Part shown: positions 23,866 through 34,826 of the stretch, one piece after another
Layout: the number at the start of each line of letters is the position of its first letter
How positions within the stretch are numbered: the stretch's first letter is position 1
Assembly (NCBI GenBank): GCA_963978545.1
Contig: OZ021729.1
Span: forward strand, 90,984,466 to 91,048,465
Length of the DNA stretch: 64,000 bases
From: Linyphia triangularis
Taxonomy: Eukaryota > Arthropoda > Arachnida > Araneae > Linyphiidae
Direction of reading: 5' to 3'
Translations under genes and position numbers: made by a program
Notes under the pieces: generated by a model
Databases searched by the model: none
What the model was told of the DNA's origin: nothing
What the model saw: only the letters and a program-made list of their open reading frames with translations

Positions 23866-24158
23866 TTGATACAAAACATGTCACAAAGATGTGATAGTAG
23901 AATGCATCATAGGAAAAATAGATGTCATAATAGAAAGACGCATACTAGTCGCAATAAAAAGATGCATCAAAGTCAGAGTAGAAAGATGAGTTTTAGTCCA
24001 CGTAGAATTGAATCCTTGTCACAATCGGAAGAAGAGTCATGGTCACAATCGTAAGAGGAGTCATGGTCTCATTGGAAAGAGGAGTCTTGGTCACGGGGTA
24101 GAGAGGAGTCATCGTCATGGTAGGAGGGAGTTATTGTCACAGTTGAGAAAAAATCATT
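23866..24158 (+). repeat. Diverged 22-bp monomer array flanking the higher-order repeat
   Basis: This contains degenerate monomers of about 22 bp, most with a GTCA start and a GAGTCAT-like end. They are the same unit that builds the 112-bp repeats immediately to the right. The monomers here differ from one another more than the 112-bp units do. An open frame of 62 codons (23866-24054) reads as an Arg/Ser/His-rich peptide but is only the repeat in translation. Confidence 0.75.
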
Positions 24159-25170
24159 GTCATGGTAGAAATGTGTCTTAGTCACTGTAGAGAAGAGACA
24201 TAATCATGGTGGAGAATTGTCATTGTCACAGGGTAGAGAGGAGTCATTGTCACAGTAAAGAAAAGTCATTGTCACGGTAGAAATGTGTCTTAGTCAATGT
24301 AGAGAAGAGACATAGTCATGATGGAGAATAGTCATTGTCACGGGGTAGAGAGGAGTCATTGTCACAGTAAAGAAAAGTCATTGTCACGGTAGAAATGTGT
24401 CTTAGTCAATGTAGAGAAGAGACATGGTCATGATGGAGAATAGTCATTGTCACGGGGTAGAGAGGAGTCATTGTCACAGTAAAGAAAAGTCATTGTCACG
24501 GTAGAAATGTGTCTTAGTCAATGTAGAGAAGAGACATAGTCATGATGGAGAATAGTCATTGTCACGGGGTAGAGAGGAGTCATTGTCACAGTAAAGAAAA
24601 GTCATTGTCACGGTAGAAATGTGTCTTAGTCACTGTAGAGAAGAGACATGGTCATGATGGAGAATAGTCATTGTCACGGGGTAGAGAGGAGTCATTGTCA
24701 CAGTAAAGAAAAGTCATTGTCACGGTAGAAATGTGTCTTAGTCAATGTAGAGAAGAGACATAGTCATGATGGAGAATAGTCATTGTCACGGGGTAGAGAG
24801 GAGTCATTGTCACAGTAAAGAAAAGTCATTGTCACGGTAGAAATGTGTCTTAGTCACTGTAGAGAAGAGACATAGTCATGATGGAGAATAGTCATTGTCA
24901 CGGGGTAGAGAGGAGTCATTGTCACAGTAAAGAAAAGTCATTGTCACGGTAGAAATGTGTCTTAGTCAATGTAGAGAAGAGACATAGTCATGATGGAGAA
25001 TAGTCATTGTCACGGGGTAGAGAGGAGTCATTGTCACAGTAAAGAAAAGTCATTGTCACGGTAGAAATGTGTCTTAGTCACTGTAGAGAAGAGACATGGT
25101 CATGATGGAGAATAGTCATTGTCACGGTAGAAATGTGTCTTTGTCACTGTAGAGAGGAGACATAGTCATA
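24159..25170 (+). repeat. 112-bp higher-order minisatellite (about 9 copies)
   Basis: The motif beginning GTCACGGTAGAAATG (GTCATGG in the first copy) recurs at 24159, 24271, 24383, 24495, 24607, 24719, 24831, 24943 and 25055, always 112 bp apart. Each 112-bp unit is five sub-units of 22, 22, 22, 24 and 22 bp, each starting with GTCA. Units differ by only a few bases (for example GTCAATG or GTCACTG; ACATAGTC or ACATGGTC). The last copy is shortened by an internal deletion near 25119. 112 is not a multiple of three, so no reading frame is kept. Confidence 0.95.
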
Positions 25171-25853
25171 ACTGGAGGATGTGTCATCATCAATTCTTTT
25201 CTCTTTCATCCTCCTTTAAGCGGGTGCCATCCCTCGTCCGATTTTGTGGGCATGAAAGTAGTGGAGTCCTTGGAGGTAGAACTCCTATAGGGGCAGAAAC
25301 CACAAGGGTAAGGCAACCCGCACCGCAGGCGAACCTAGAAAAAGAAGTAGGTGAGTTATTTGTCTGCGTAAGACAACCTAAGCTGAATTTGTATCGATAT
25401 CGATATATTTGTACCGATATATATCGATATATCGCATTTTGGTATCAATAATTGTCCTTTTTGAGATATTCCAGTTATACAGTACGTAAAATAATATTAT
25501 TATTATTATTTTTTTTTTTGTAAAGATTTTCACCGTTCTGTCTCAATGAGAAGTAGGGTATTTGGATATTCCTCATTTAAAACATCGTATTCCTTAAAGG
25601 TGATTAGTCGAAATTATCATAGCTTAATTTTATTATGTTTAGCTTTGGAAACATATAAATCAGTTGTTAGTGTCCTGGAAAAATACATTGTGAAGTTTAA
25701 AATGTTTGATCCTGTTTTAGTTCCTTAAAGTTTCGGAATAATTATTTTTTCTATGTCCTTCGACATTCGTACATAATTTCAGAGTTATGGTTCTGTATAG
25801 GAAGTGCGAGAATTTGAGATGAGCGAGCCAGAGATTTTATAAATATAGTATAT
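25171..25853. other. Intergenic stretch right of the minisatellite
   Basis: A GC-richer segment (25200-25380) carries a 90-codon open frame with no family resemblance. ATCGAT-rich DNA at 25392-25450 looks like a remnant of the hAT MITE family. The rest is plain AT-rich DNA. Confidence 0.4.
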
Positions 25854-26592
25854 TGTTACGATTTTTTGTATATTTGTAAATATTTCGTAGTGTTAATTTT
25901 GGAAATAGTAAAATTTATGTACATTTCGCATAAGACAGTGCAATAGTTCGTCGTTAAGTTGGTTTCCCGGGAATATGGGTGTTATCGCTTGATAACGAGT
26001 TTTACAGAGGTAACTCTGGGAAGCGAGTTTTAAGGAGCAGGACATTTAACATTTTGGTAATGGCAATTTCGCCAAATTGGCGAGATATAGCCAAGTTGGC
26101 GATGGTTTTGGCGACTAATTTTTGTCGCCAAATTTGGCGAGAAATTGCCAAATATCGCCAAACTTGTCGATTATTTGGCGACATTTTCGGTACATGTATC
26201 CCATGTACATGTATAGGACTTTTCGACTACGATCTGGAAAGTTCTCCAAATTTCTCTCTCTGGAAGGTTCGTGAAGATTCACCACTCCTATATAAGGACG
26301 GCCGTGAGTAGGGTTAGTCAGTTCTTGGATTTTGAGTCACTGAGTTAGTTGACTGGAATTACTGAGTAGTTCTAAAGCGAACTGTATTGCATTGTCTTTT
26401 GCGGCGATTTAGCAGTTGTCAAGTTTTTAACTGCTGTTTTGTGCTCTATTGAGGTGAAAAGAGCTGTATTGTGTCAACTAGAACGAGAAGTTCTGGAGCT
26501 GTAAGAGAACTGTGAAGAGTTATTTTGGAATAAATTTCTGCAAGTTTTGATCTGCTTTGGCGTCAAATCTTTCGAACCCTGTCAACGCAACA
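25854..26592 (+). mobile_element. Solo LTR, Ty3/gypsy type, copy 1
   Basis: It begins TGTTACG and ends CAACGCAACA, the TG...CA ends expected of an LTR, and is flanked by ATAT on each side (4-bp duplication). A TATATAAG box lies at 26289-26296 and an AATAAA signal at 26529-26534, so U3, R and U5 can be placed. U3 holds eight TTGGCGA motifs in both orientations between about 26068 and 26185. No primer-binding site, polypurine tract or gag-pol follows, so it is a solo LTR. Confidence 0.85.
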
Positions 26593-27409
26593 ATATTTAT
26601 AAAGTTAGAGGATATATATATTAGAGGCAAGTGTTCATAGCTTCAATTTCAGTTCAATCCAGTTTGTTTTTTATCGGATTTCATTTGCAATATTAATAAT
26701 ATCTTGAATTACATTTTTACATTTTAGCAATATAATCTTTCAAGTTTGCACCATTTGATGCGATGCACTGTATAGATTATATGAAATTGGATAATTCCTC
26801 CTCACGTTGAAACAGTTGTAGATTTTGCGCATACAAAGACGTTATTTTCAAAATTTTAGATTTTGTGAAGAAAGTTACTTAGTTACATTGCCTGCAGTTT
26901 GAACCTGTAGAAGCCCTTGCTAGGGCAATAGAATTGGCCACTTGCAGGGTCGCAGTTGCAATAAGGTCTGAAAAGAGAATCTCTATCAGTTCAATTTTCA
27001 ATATACATCAATGAACAATAACTTAGGGTTCATTTTGTCGTCATATTTTGGACTCGATGAAAATGCATTTATTCCCGCAAAGCCTAACTCGTTAATTTTT
27101 GTTCATTTGTCATGGTATTTGAAATAAATTCTAGAATATTTTTTTTAAAGAAATTATAATGATCGTAGCTTAGAAAATGTTACGACGAGAATTATTTAAA
27201 GCATCATTGCGATTTATTTAATGCAAAGTATTTATATTCGAAGTTAATTAAAAAAAAAGCCACTCTAGTATTTGAAATTATAATTGTCCAATTAGGACAT
27301 TTTACAATATTTTGTAAACAAATTTGAATTATTAGTTTTTTTGTATGAGGATTTTTCTGGTAATGTGCACTTTCACTCTATGCTAAAAAAAGTAAGGATT
27401 AAAAATGAT
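26593..27409. other. Spacer between the solo LTR and a family D repeat
   Basis: This is AT-rich DNA without a recognisable gene, RNA or bounded element. There is no retrotransposon coding sequence here. Confidence 0.4.
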
Positions 27410-28030
27410 ATAAATCATAAAAACGGAGTTTTTATAATAAATCCTTTATCTGCAATTTAATTATCAAAAACATTTCTATCCCCAAAATGTGCCGATAAGC
27501 TACGTTTCAAAACTTATTTATTAAAAATAAATGTCGCACTCACATTCATATCCAAATATCATTCATTTATTCTGATTAAAACAATTTTAGTATTTATTAA
27601 AAAAAAATTGGCAACAGGAAAGAGTTTCAACAATGGTCGGTTCAATGCTATTTTAACTCGATTGGATGATGGCAAGTTGGTTTATTAGTATTCCGTAAAT
27701 GCGACCTTTTATTTGATACAATGCATTGTCATCGACATCGATTGGTTGGTTGGTTGGTTGTTTTCAGATTATCTGGTGCCGTCAGCAACACACGAGGGCT
27801 ATAATGCACCGAAACATTCATCATTAGACAAGCCAACATACATTTACAAACACCCATGCCTAACACGGGATTCGAACCCGCAACCTCGCGGTCTAGAAGC
27901 TAGCACGCTAACCACTATACCGTTTGGTCGGCGTCATCGACATCGAATCTATCTGTCAAGTTTCAGACCGATTGAATGACCGTGAGAGAGTTAACTAAGC
28001 GTTGCCCCCTATCGACACACACACAAAATT
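27410..28030 (+). repeat. Interspersed repeat family D, copy 3 (split by a SINE)
   Basis: It follows the family D sequence from CTATCCCCAAAATGTGCC through GGCAACAGGAAAGAGTTTC to AAGTTTCAGACCGATTGAA. The SINE at 27742-27932 is inserted after GTCATCGACATCGA, a point different from the insertion in copy 1. Confidence 0.6.
27742..27932 (-). mobile_element. tRNA-derived SINE, copy 3
   Basis: This copy has the longest tail: TTGG/GGTT repeats from 27742 to about 27760 (AACC repeats on the element's own strand). It carries intact A-box- and B-box-like segments. A 14-bp duplication, GTCATCGACATCGA, flanks it at 27728-27741 and 27933-27946. Confidence 0.9.
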
Positions 28031-28276
28031 GAAGCTAATGTAAAGTATTCAAAAAAAGTAGTTTCTTAAATATTTCGCCGTGCGCAACTTTTCTGTCTCC
28101 CAGTGTATAAACTATTTTATTTAGAAGAATGAAATCTTGCGCATTTGCAGTGAAATGTTTGGGAAATGTGTTTATTTAAAAATTTAGAGATGCGAACGAG
28201 TTTGCTCAAGTCAAGTTAAACACTTTCAAATGAATCTGTTTCAAATGAAGTGGTACTAAAGTTTTCCAAAGAATAT

Positions 28277-28993
28277 TGTTACGAATTTTTGTATATTTGT
28301 AAATATTTCGTAGTGTTAATTTTGTAAATGGGAATATTTATGTACATTTTGCATGGGGCAGTGCAATGGTTCGTCTTAAGTTGGCTTCCCTGCAATATGG
28401 GTCTTAATGCTTGATGGCGAGTTTTACAGAGATAGCGCTGGGAGACGAGTTTTAAAGGGAGCAGGGCATTTGACATTATGGTGATGGCAATCTCGCCAAA
28501 TTGGCGAAATAGAGCCAAGTTGGCGACGGTTTTGGCGACTAATTTTTGTCGCCAAACTTGGCGACCATTTGGCGACATTTTCGGTCCCCATGTGCATGTG
28601 TGGGACTTTTCGACTACGATCTGAAAAGTTCTCCAAATATCTACCTCTAGAAGTTTCAAGAATGTTCGCCTCCCCTATGTAAGACCGGCCAAGTGAGCGG
28701 GGAGTTAGTAGTTGACTGGAGTTAGTTAGTTGAGATACTGAGTCTCAATGAGCATTCAGAGTAGTTCTAAAGCGAACTGTATTGCATTGTCTTTTAAGGC
28801 GATTTAGCAGTTGTGTTGTCAAGTTTAACTGCTGTTTTGTGCTCTAATATTGTTGTGTATAGAGCTGTATTGAGTCTACTAGAACGAGAAGTTCTGCAGT
28901 TGTAAAGGAATCCTCGAAGAGTTATATTGGAATAAATTTCTGCAAGTTTTGATCTGCTTTGGCTTCAAATCTTTCGAACCCGTCCACGCAACA
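28277..28993 (+). mobile_element. Solo LTR, Ty3/gypsy type, copy 2
   Basis: It has the same family and orientation as 25854-26592, with TGTTACGAA at the start and CACGCAACA at the end. ATAT flanks both sides (28273-28276 and 28994-28997). It has an AATAAA near 28931 and seven TTGGCGA motifs in either orientation in U3 (about 28490-28580). Each of the two LTRs has its own ATAT duplication, so they are separate solo LTRs rather than the two ends of one element. Confidence 0.85.
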
Positions 28994-29314
28994 ATATTTC
29001 TATACATCGCATTTGTTGTTGCTATGTTGCATTTGTAATTAAGTCTGGAAATGTTAAACTCAAACAGACGTGCAGCCGTTGTATTAATTTCTTTCTACAT
29101 TAATGTATAGGGGCTCTAATAGCTATAGAAATACTTCACATTTTCTGAAATAATGCTAAAACGATATACGCTAGATGTCCCTTTTGATTTGTTCAAAAAT
29201 TTCACTCACAACCTTCCCTTTAAAGATTAGACCATCTGTTTTATCAGTCCCCGAATAATTTATGCCGCATATCTATAAGAATATGTTTTATCTCGTCAAC
29301 ATTAAGATTTCAAT

Positions 29315-30170
29315 TAGAGGTCGGCGATATATCGATACGACGATATTTTTTTAAAAATATCGATAATAAAAATATCGATACAAGTCACCGATATATCGAT
29401 ATTTTCAAACATTTTTTGTTTTTTGGTGATCGTTTTGTGTTTTTTTCGATTTTCTTTATTCCCTTTTCAAAAACTTCAAAACTAAGGTTTGGATTTGGCT
29501 GAGAGACAGTTAAATTGGACCCCTAACAAAAAAAGAAAACATGATGTAATAGAAAGATAAGACCATTTATTAGTATTCATTAACATAGCACCGTTTCTGT
29601 TGCCAGCGTGTGCCTGAAATTTGCATCGAATTTTAAAAAAATTAAAAACATCTCTATCAGCAAAATATGCGACAAACTACTTTTCAAAATTTTCCTCTTT
29701 GGACCTGCAAATGTATTTTATTTATTCTGATAGATAATATAATTTATTTATTGAAACAATTTTTATAATTTATTTATTAAAGCAATTTTTATAATTTATT
29801 TAGTAAAACAGTTTTTATAACTTATTTAGTAAAACAATTTTTATAATTTATTTAGTAAAACAATTTTTATAATTTATTTATTAAAGCAATTTTTATAATT
29901 TATTTATTAAAGCAATTTTTATAATTTATTTATCAAAACAATTTTTATAATTTATTTGGTAAAACAGTTTTTATAGTTTATTTATTAAAACAATTTTTAT
30001 AATTTATTTATCAAAATAATTTTGGCATGAATTCATGAAAAGTAGAAATTTACCCCGAAAAACTCTGGGGAAAAAAATCATGTATGGATATATCGATATT
30101 TTATCGATATTTTTTTTCTATACAACGATATAATATCGATATTTATTTTGATCGATATTTCCGACCTCTA
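29315..30170 (+). mobile_element. hAT-type MITE, copy 3 (856 bp)
   Basis: Ends are TAGAGGTCGGCGATATATCG and ATATTTCCGACCTCTA with a perfect 8-bp duplication, ATTTCAAT (29307-29314 and 30171-30178). A 26-bp tandem array (unit around AATTTTTATAATTTATTTA) runs from about 29735 to 30015, with about ten units. That is longer than in copy 2, and the array is absent from copy 1. This array accounts for much of the length difference among copies. Confidence 0.9.
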
Positions 30171-30189
30171 ATTTCAATCATTAGGAGGA

Positions 30190-30375
30190 AGTCCTAGTAA
30201 GGATACTATAATGGCTATGTTACAATCTTCTAGCCCAGTGCATTTAGAAACTACTTTTCGTAACCACCTTGAAATTTGATGAGTAGCTACGAAAGAGATC
30301 ACTTCTTCATGAAATGACATCAATTAAAACCTCGAAAGTAGTGTCTAATACATTTTATTTTATATTTGAAATCCT
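30190..30375 (-). repeat. Interspersed repeat family C, copy 2
   Basis: Reverse-complement match to 3337-4010: CTATGTTACAATCTT, CATTTAGAAACTACTTT and CGAAAGTAGTGTCTAATA are shared. It lies just left of the Harbinger-type element. A third fragment (32085-32190) lies just right of it in the opposite orientation. Confidence 0.5.
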
Positions 30376-30765
30376 TACATATACAGTGGCCTGTTACATA
30401 TACATTTTCCTTTAAAATAGATAGACATTAAATAAAAACAATTTATGTCATTTCATTTACGGCCGTAGTTTCCCGAATTCTCAACCCGGAGTTATAAGAC
30501 CTCAACCTCTCAAAAACCGGTCTCAACTCGAGGGTTAGCAAAAGTCGTAGTCTTCGGCTATTTTCAACACCGAGTTATGTCAACCTAGAGTTCATAAACT
30601 CAGCTAATGTCAACCCTCCTCCCGAGCACGGTTGAGACTGAATTTCATAACCTGCCCATGCGCAGAGGATAAATTTGTGACGTTTGTTTTGTTTTGCGCT
30701 ACAGTCTCGACTCTTGCTTTGCAAAGTAATTAAACATCAATGATTTGATATTGCTAGCGGATTAG

Positions 30766-30963
30766 GAGTTTTTAGAAAAATTAGAGAGCAGAAGGGGGGA
30801 AAAATCAAGATTACGTGTCGATTATTTTTCGCTATATGACGACCTGGATTTTCAACGGCGGTACAGGCTGACGAAGGAAACAACGATGGAAATTTGTAGC
30901 CTACTGAATTTTTATCTTTGGATGCACGTGGGCTTTGCATATTATGTTTTGAAAATTTCCTAG
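30766..30963 (+). pseudogene. Harbinger transposase N-terminal relic
   Basis: An open stretch reads through an Asp-Tyr-Phe-Ser-Leu-Tyr-Asp-Asp segment and an Arg-Arg-Tyr-Arg-Leu-Thr-Lys-Glu-Thr segment. This is the pattern at the start of HARBI1-like DDE transposases. It is preceded by an in-frame stop and ends at a TAG near 30961, before the catalytic DDE region. What looks like the end of another hAT element (CAGCGATTCTCAACCACTG at 30973) cuts it off. Location within Harbinger-type termini supports the call. Confidence 0.5.
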
Positions 30964-31206
30964 TCTCAATTTCAGCGATTCTCAACCACTGTGCCGCCAA
31001 ATTCTTAAAGTATGCCGCCAAATTTTAGAAATGTATATTTGTAATTAATCCCTTCATAAACATACTGTTGTTTTTGTAGTACATATTATTTTATTTTACA
31101 TTCCAAATAATTATCATAAACTATTTTACACAGTGTATAATAGGTGTATTACAGTGTATTATAGGTAATATTATAATTATATGTAGGTAAAGTAAACAAC
31201 TTTTAA

Positions 31207-31611
31207 CCTTTAACTGCTGTGGTTGGGTGGTTTGAGGTTTTTGGCGCAAGAGCAACACATGGTCCATACTACGCCACACAAATTTGTGAACATGAGTTTA
31301 AAGTTTAAGAAACATAGTATCAGAAAAATTAATATAAAAGTCAAAGATGTTTTAGGGGATGGATTGGTTGTTGTATTCAGATTATCTGGCGCCGTCAGCA
31401 ACACGAGGGCTATAATGCGCCGAAACATTCGTCATTAGACAAGCCAACATACATTTACAAACACCCATGCCCAACACGGGACTCGAACCCGCAACCTCGT
31501 GGTCTAGAAGCTAGCATGCTAACCACTATACCGTTTGGTCGGCTTTAGGGGATGGAAGCATTCCACAAAAAATGACTCGCGGTCTGTCAGACCGCTTACA
31601 GCAGTTAAAGG
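31207..31611. mobile_element. TTAA-flanked (piggyBac-like) MITE containing a SINE
   Basis: Ends CCTTTAACTGCTGT and ACAGCAGTTAAAGG form a perfect 14-bp inverted repeat. The flanks are TTAA at 31203-31206 and 31612-31615, the piggyBac target duplication. Without the SINE (31363-31543 and one duplication) it is about 210 bp. It is inserted in the Harbinger element and cuts the Myb-like frame. Confidence 0.8.
31363..31543 (-). mobile_element. tRNA-derived SINE, copy 4
   Basis: This is a full-length inverted copy with a 12-bp duplication, TTTAGGGGATGG, at 31351-31362 and 31544-31555. It is the innermost layer of the nest: Harbinger, then TTAA-MITE, then SINE. Confidence 0.9.
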
Positions 31612-31835
31612 TTAAAAGCTTCAGTGACAGCGACAAATGCCGCGTTCTTCTGGCAAAATGAAGTTTTGTTGGTTTCTTTGCATTCGATGATGCTAATCCG
31701 TTGTTGGATTAACTCCAACAACAGATTTTTTTCGTACGGAGTGTACAGGGCTCGTTTTTTTTTTTTTTTTTTTTTTTTGCAAAAGTGAATCCATTTTTCA
31801 ATTTTTTTCAAATCACTTAAAACACAAGAATACAA
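31605..31835 (-). pseudogene. Myb/SANT-like DNA-binding protein fragment (Harbinger accessory ORF)
   Basis: The 76-codon frame has an Arg-Ala-Leu-Tyr-Thr-Pro-Tyr-Glu-Lys-Asn stretch followed by Leu-Leu-Glu-Leu-Ile. Downstream come a Cys-Lys-Glu-Thr-Asn-Lys segment and Asn-Ala-Ala-Phe...Glu-Ala-Phe-Asn. This is the layout of Myb/SANT-like domains (FSBP/NAIF1 type) that Harbinger elements encode beside their transposase. Its lysine run is encoded by an 18-base T tract on the plus strand. The frame ends exactly where the TTAA-MITE was inserted, losing the last helix. Confidence 0.5.
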
Positions 31836-32084
31836 AATGACAACAGACTACAAGATAAACACAAGACCAAAGCATTCTGGGAACGGAAATCACATGACAC
31901 TTCTAGACCAATAACAAGCTGTCCTTCAACTCTGAGTTGATAAGCTTCGAGTCCATAAGCTCCGCATTGAAAAATCCCGAAGACTACCGTTTTTTTAACC
32001 CCGGGTCAAGGCTCTCGACCCAGAGCTTATGAACTCAGGGTTATAGTAGCAAGGTTGAGATTTCGGGAAACTACGGCCGTTAGT

Positions 32085-34826
32085 GGTCATTGTCGTACCT
32101 ACTCACCAAATGTCAAGGTGGTTATAGAAAGTAGTTTCTAAATGCACTGGACTAGAAGATTGTAACATAGTGAATATAAGGGAATGTTCTTTACTGGGAC
32201 ATTCCCAGGGGACCCCCTGGGACTTCATCCTAAATGTGGTCTAATCGTAAATTATTGGTATTTGGATCTGATGTTCCAAAACAGCATTGACGAGATCATA
32301 CTTATTCATAATTCTATGATTATTATTTAGATCTATTATTATTATCTTTTTCTGTTATTTACAGTGAACTTATTTATAAAGCTTAATGAGTTTTCAGATT
32401 ATATGACTGGAAATTACACCCGACTTGTTGTTTATAAAAGAAAAAAAGAAAAAAAAAGCGTAACAAATAACTTACAAGTTCCTACGTAGCCAGGATAACA
32501 TTCTGGAAGGCATTATTAAGAAATTTTCAAATAAATTAAAATATTATGTATATTTAACGTTTTGAAACGCAAACTTTTGATAAAGCAAAGAGTCTTTTTT
32601 TTTTTTTTTTTTTTTTTTTTTGCAAGTAATGTCTTACAAGATCAATAATATAAATGAATAAGGCTGAAAATTTCAACACAATATGTCTCTCAATAATTGA
32701 AGTTTTTAACTGTATTGTTGTTTGTAATAACGTTTTTTTTTTTTTAAAGTACTTTAACATTGTTGTTTGAGAGAAAAGGAGATTTTAACGATTTTTTGAT
32801 TTTTTTTTTTTTTTTTTAATATTGTATCGAGTATTTTAGTTTATATCAAGTAGTATTTTAATTAATATATATCGAGGCGAACAGTATATTAGAAATATAT
32901 GTTTGAGCTACTTGGAGGGACTGAGAAGAAAAAGGGTTTAAGTGACTTTTCTTAACTTTTGAGAAAATACACTTTAAAATTTCTTTTTTATATTAAATTC
33001 TATGAAAACTAGTAATATTTTAATCCCATTCGAACAACAAATAATTTTCATACAAATTTATTATAATTAAGAAACTTTAAAGCGTATTTTCTCAAAAGTC
33101 AAGAAAAGTCACTTGAACCCTTTTGCTTCTCAGGTCCTCAATTGAGAGTAATTTTATAAAAACTCTAGCCTGATAAATACTGACTGATTGTAGAGATCCC
33201 CATACGCATTAATTCATAAAAAAAAAAACACTACCACTATTCAATCTAAGACGAATAGAAAAGTAATTGTTTGAATATATCAACGTGTTTAAGCAATAGG
33301 CCTGGTTAAAATTCCCAAGTATCAGGATCATTTCCGGGGGGGGGGGGGGTACAGACCCTCCTACCCATCAAATCATATAAAATACACTTTCTCTAATCAA
33401 GCTGAAAAAAATAATAATAATAAATAATGATAAAAAATCATCAAATAGTTTGGCTAAAGTTTTGGTCACAACCAGAAGAAGAAAAATCAAAAGAAGAATG
33501 AAATTCCGGTGACTTTGGCGATTTTCAAATGATTTTTTTGCTATGTTTCCTTGTTCAATGTTAACAACTGAGGACTAAAAAATGGAAAACGACCTAAATA
33601 CCCAAAAAATCGAAAATATTTTTGTACAAAAAAATGTCCTAAACACCAAACTAAACAAAGTGAAGAATTTCACAAAGAGCGAACTCCAGTAGCAATAGTT
33701 CAAATTCAGTCAGGTACTTAGTCATAGCCTTTATACAAATACAAATTTTAAGATCAACCACAGGACTCAAGGCCTAACAGGGTTGGTTGAATAACAAAAA
33801 TATATATACACGAATGTATATAGAAATAGTGTTTGCATACAATAGTTGCAAGATCATACATATAATATACAATAGTTACAGAATCATATATACAATATAT
33901 CATAGTTACAGGATTATGCATAATAATACAATACAGTATACAAAGTTAACACAGCGTTTGATAATCATACTGGAAAAATGCAATACATAATGCAAGCTGA
34001 CAAATTTGATAAAATCCAACAGTATGCAAACAAAAGTAACCAAATATAGTAACTAAATTACCTAAATTAAATATATACAAGTTGCGGTACCAGATGCTAG
34101 TGTTTTTTATTTTTCGGCTCACCTGAATTTTTTTTTTTTCTTTCTTTTTTTTGACTGAGGTCGTTTTCCATTTCTAAACCTAAATTATGTTGTAACTTTT
34201 CGTTTACTCACCCGGGACAACATGATGGGGAAAAAATCAGGGTAACAGAAGTTGAGATGTGAGGGTCTAAGCAAGGTCAACATAATATAACACTTGCATG
34301 TCTGCCGCTTTGACATCGGACTTGGCGGCGGAACACTGACGTGTTTCTGGAACACATTTTTACAGATTTTTGGATGATACCTTTCCCCGCTGTTGGTCGA
34401 GCACTACTGCTCCCTTTACCCCCCGTGTTATTGACTCCTAATATATTCATCTATAGTATCCTACTAGTTGTGAGGAGGGAAATAATTTCAGTTGCATCAA
34501 GAACTTAGATATAAAGCCGTAATTGTTAAATTTTCAGAAATGAATTAGACGTAAAATAATACCTTAACTTTGCAAACCAGGTTTGATTCTATATTTGTTT
34601 CAAAGGCTAACTATGTATACATGTATTTTAAAATTCGACTTCGTGATATCTGCACAGTTCACTCTGTTTGAAGTTGTGCTACTCTATTTTCATAAAGGTA
34701 TGTTCTTTCGATTACTTTTTATAAGTTGGTTAACCCCCAATAAAACTCAAAATAAGGAAAAAAAACTCTTTCTTGTTGCTTAACTACTTCGAAACTAAAT
34801 AAACTGATGAGATTGAAAATAAATTT
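32085..34826. other. Intergenic DNA with simple repeats
   Basis: This begins with a family C fragment (32085-32190). It then contains several T runs of 15-23 bases (for example 32596-32621) and a G run at about 33338-33350. At about 33835-33935 there is a short imperfect tandem of about 30 bp (AATAGTTACAGAATCATATA type). Paired segments near 32935-32985 and 33070-33130 are inverted copies of an AAAAGTCACTT-containing sequence. No gene is recognised. Confidence 0.45.

Larger units (their letters stand above)
30460..32079. mobile_element. PIF/Harbinger-type element (1620 bp, nested insertions)
   Basis: Termini CGGCCGTAGTTTCCCGAA and TTTCGGGAAACTACGGCCG are inverted repeats, and TTA flanks each end (30457-30459 and 32080-32082). 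A TTA duplication is typical of PIF/Harbinger. A second inverted pair containing GTCTTCGGCTATTTTCAA-like DNA lies further in on the left. Inside are a broken transposase N-terminus (plus strand, 30766-30963) and a Myb/SANT-like frame (minus strand, 31605-31835), the two proteins Harbinger elements carry. The element is interrupted by a TTAA-MITE (31207-31611) that carries a SINE. It is dead. Confidence 0.75.

Noticed and set aside
23866..24054. Arg/Ser/His-rich 62-codon open frame resembling an RS-domain protein
   Set aside because: It is the translation of the 22-bp minisatellite monomer. The unit is not a multiple of three and the frame closes within the array.
24159..25170. CRISPR-like array
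   Set aside because: The whole 112-bp unit repeats with no unique spacers, there are no cas genes, and the sequence is eukaryotic.
25854..28993. Complete LTR retrotransposon bounded by the two same-orientation LTRs
   Set aside because: Each LTR has its own ATAT on both sides. The 1.7 kb between them lacks a primer-binding site, polypurine tract and gag-pol, and contains a family D repeat with a SINE.
31210..31438. Overlapping 71-72 codon open frames on both strands
   Set aside because: They are shadows of the TTAA-MITE and the SINE inserted in it.
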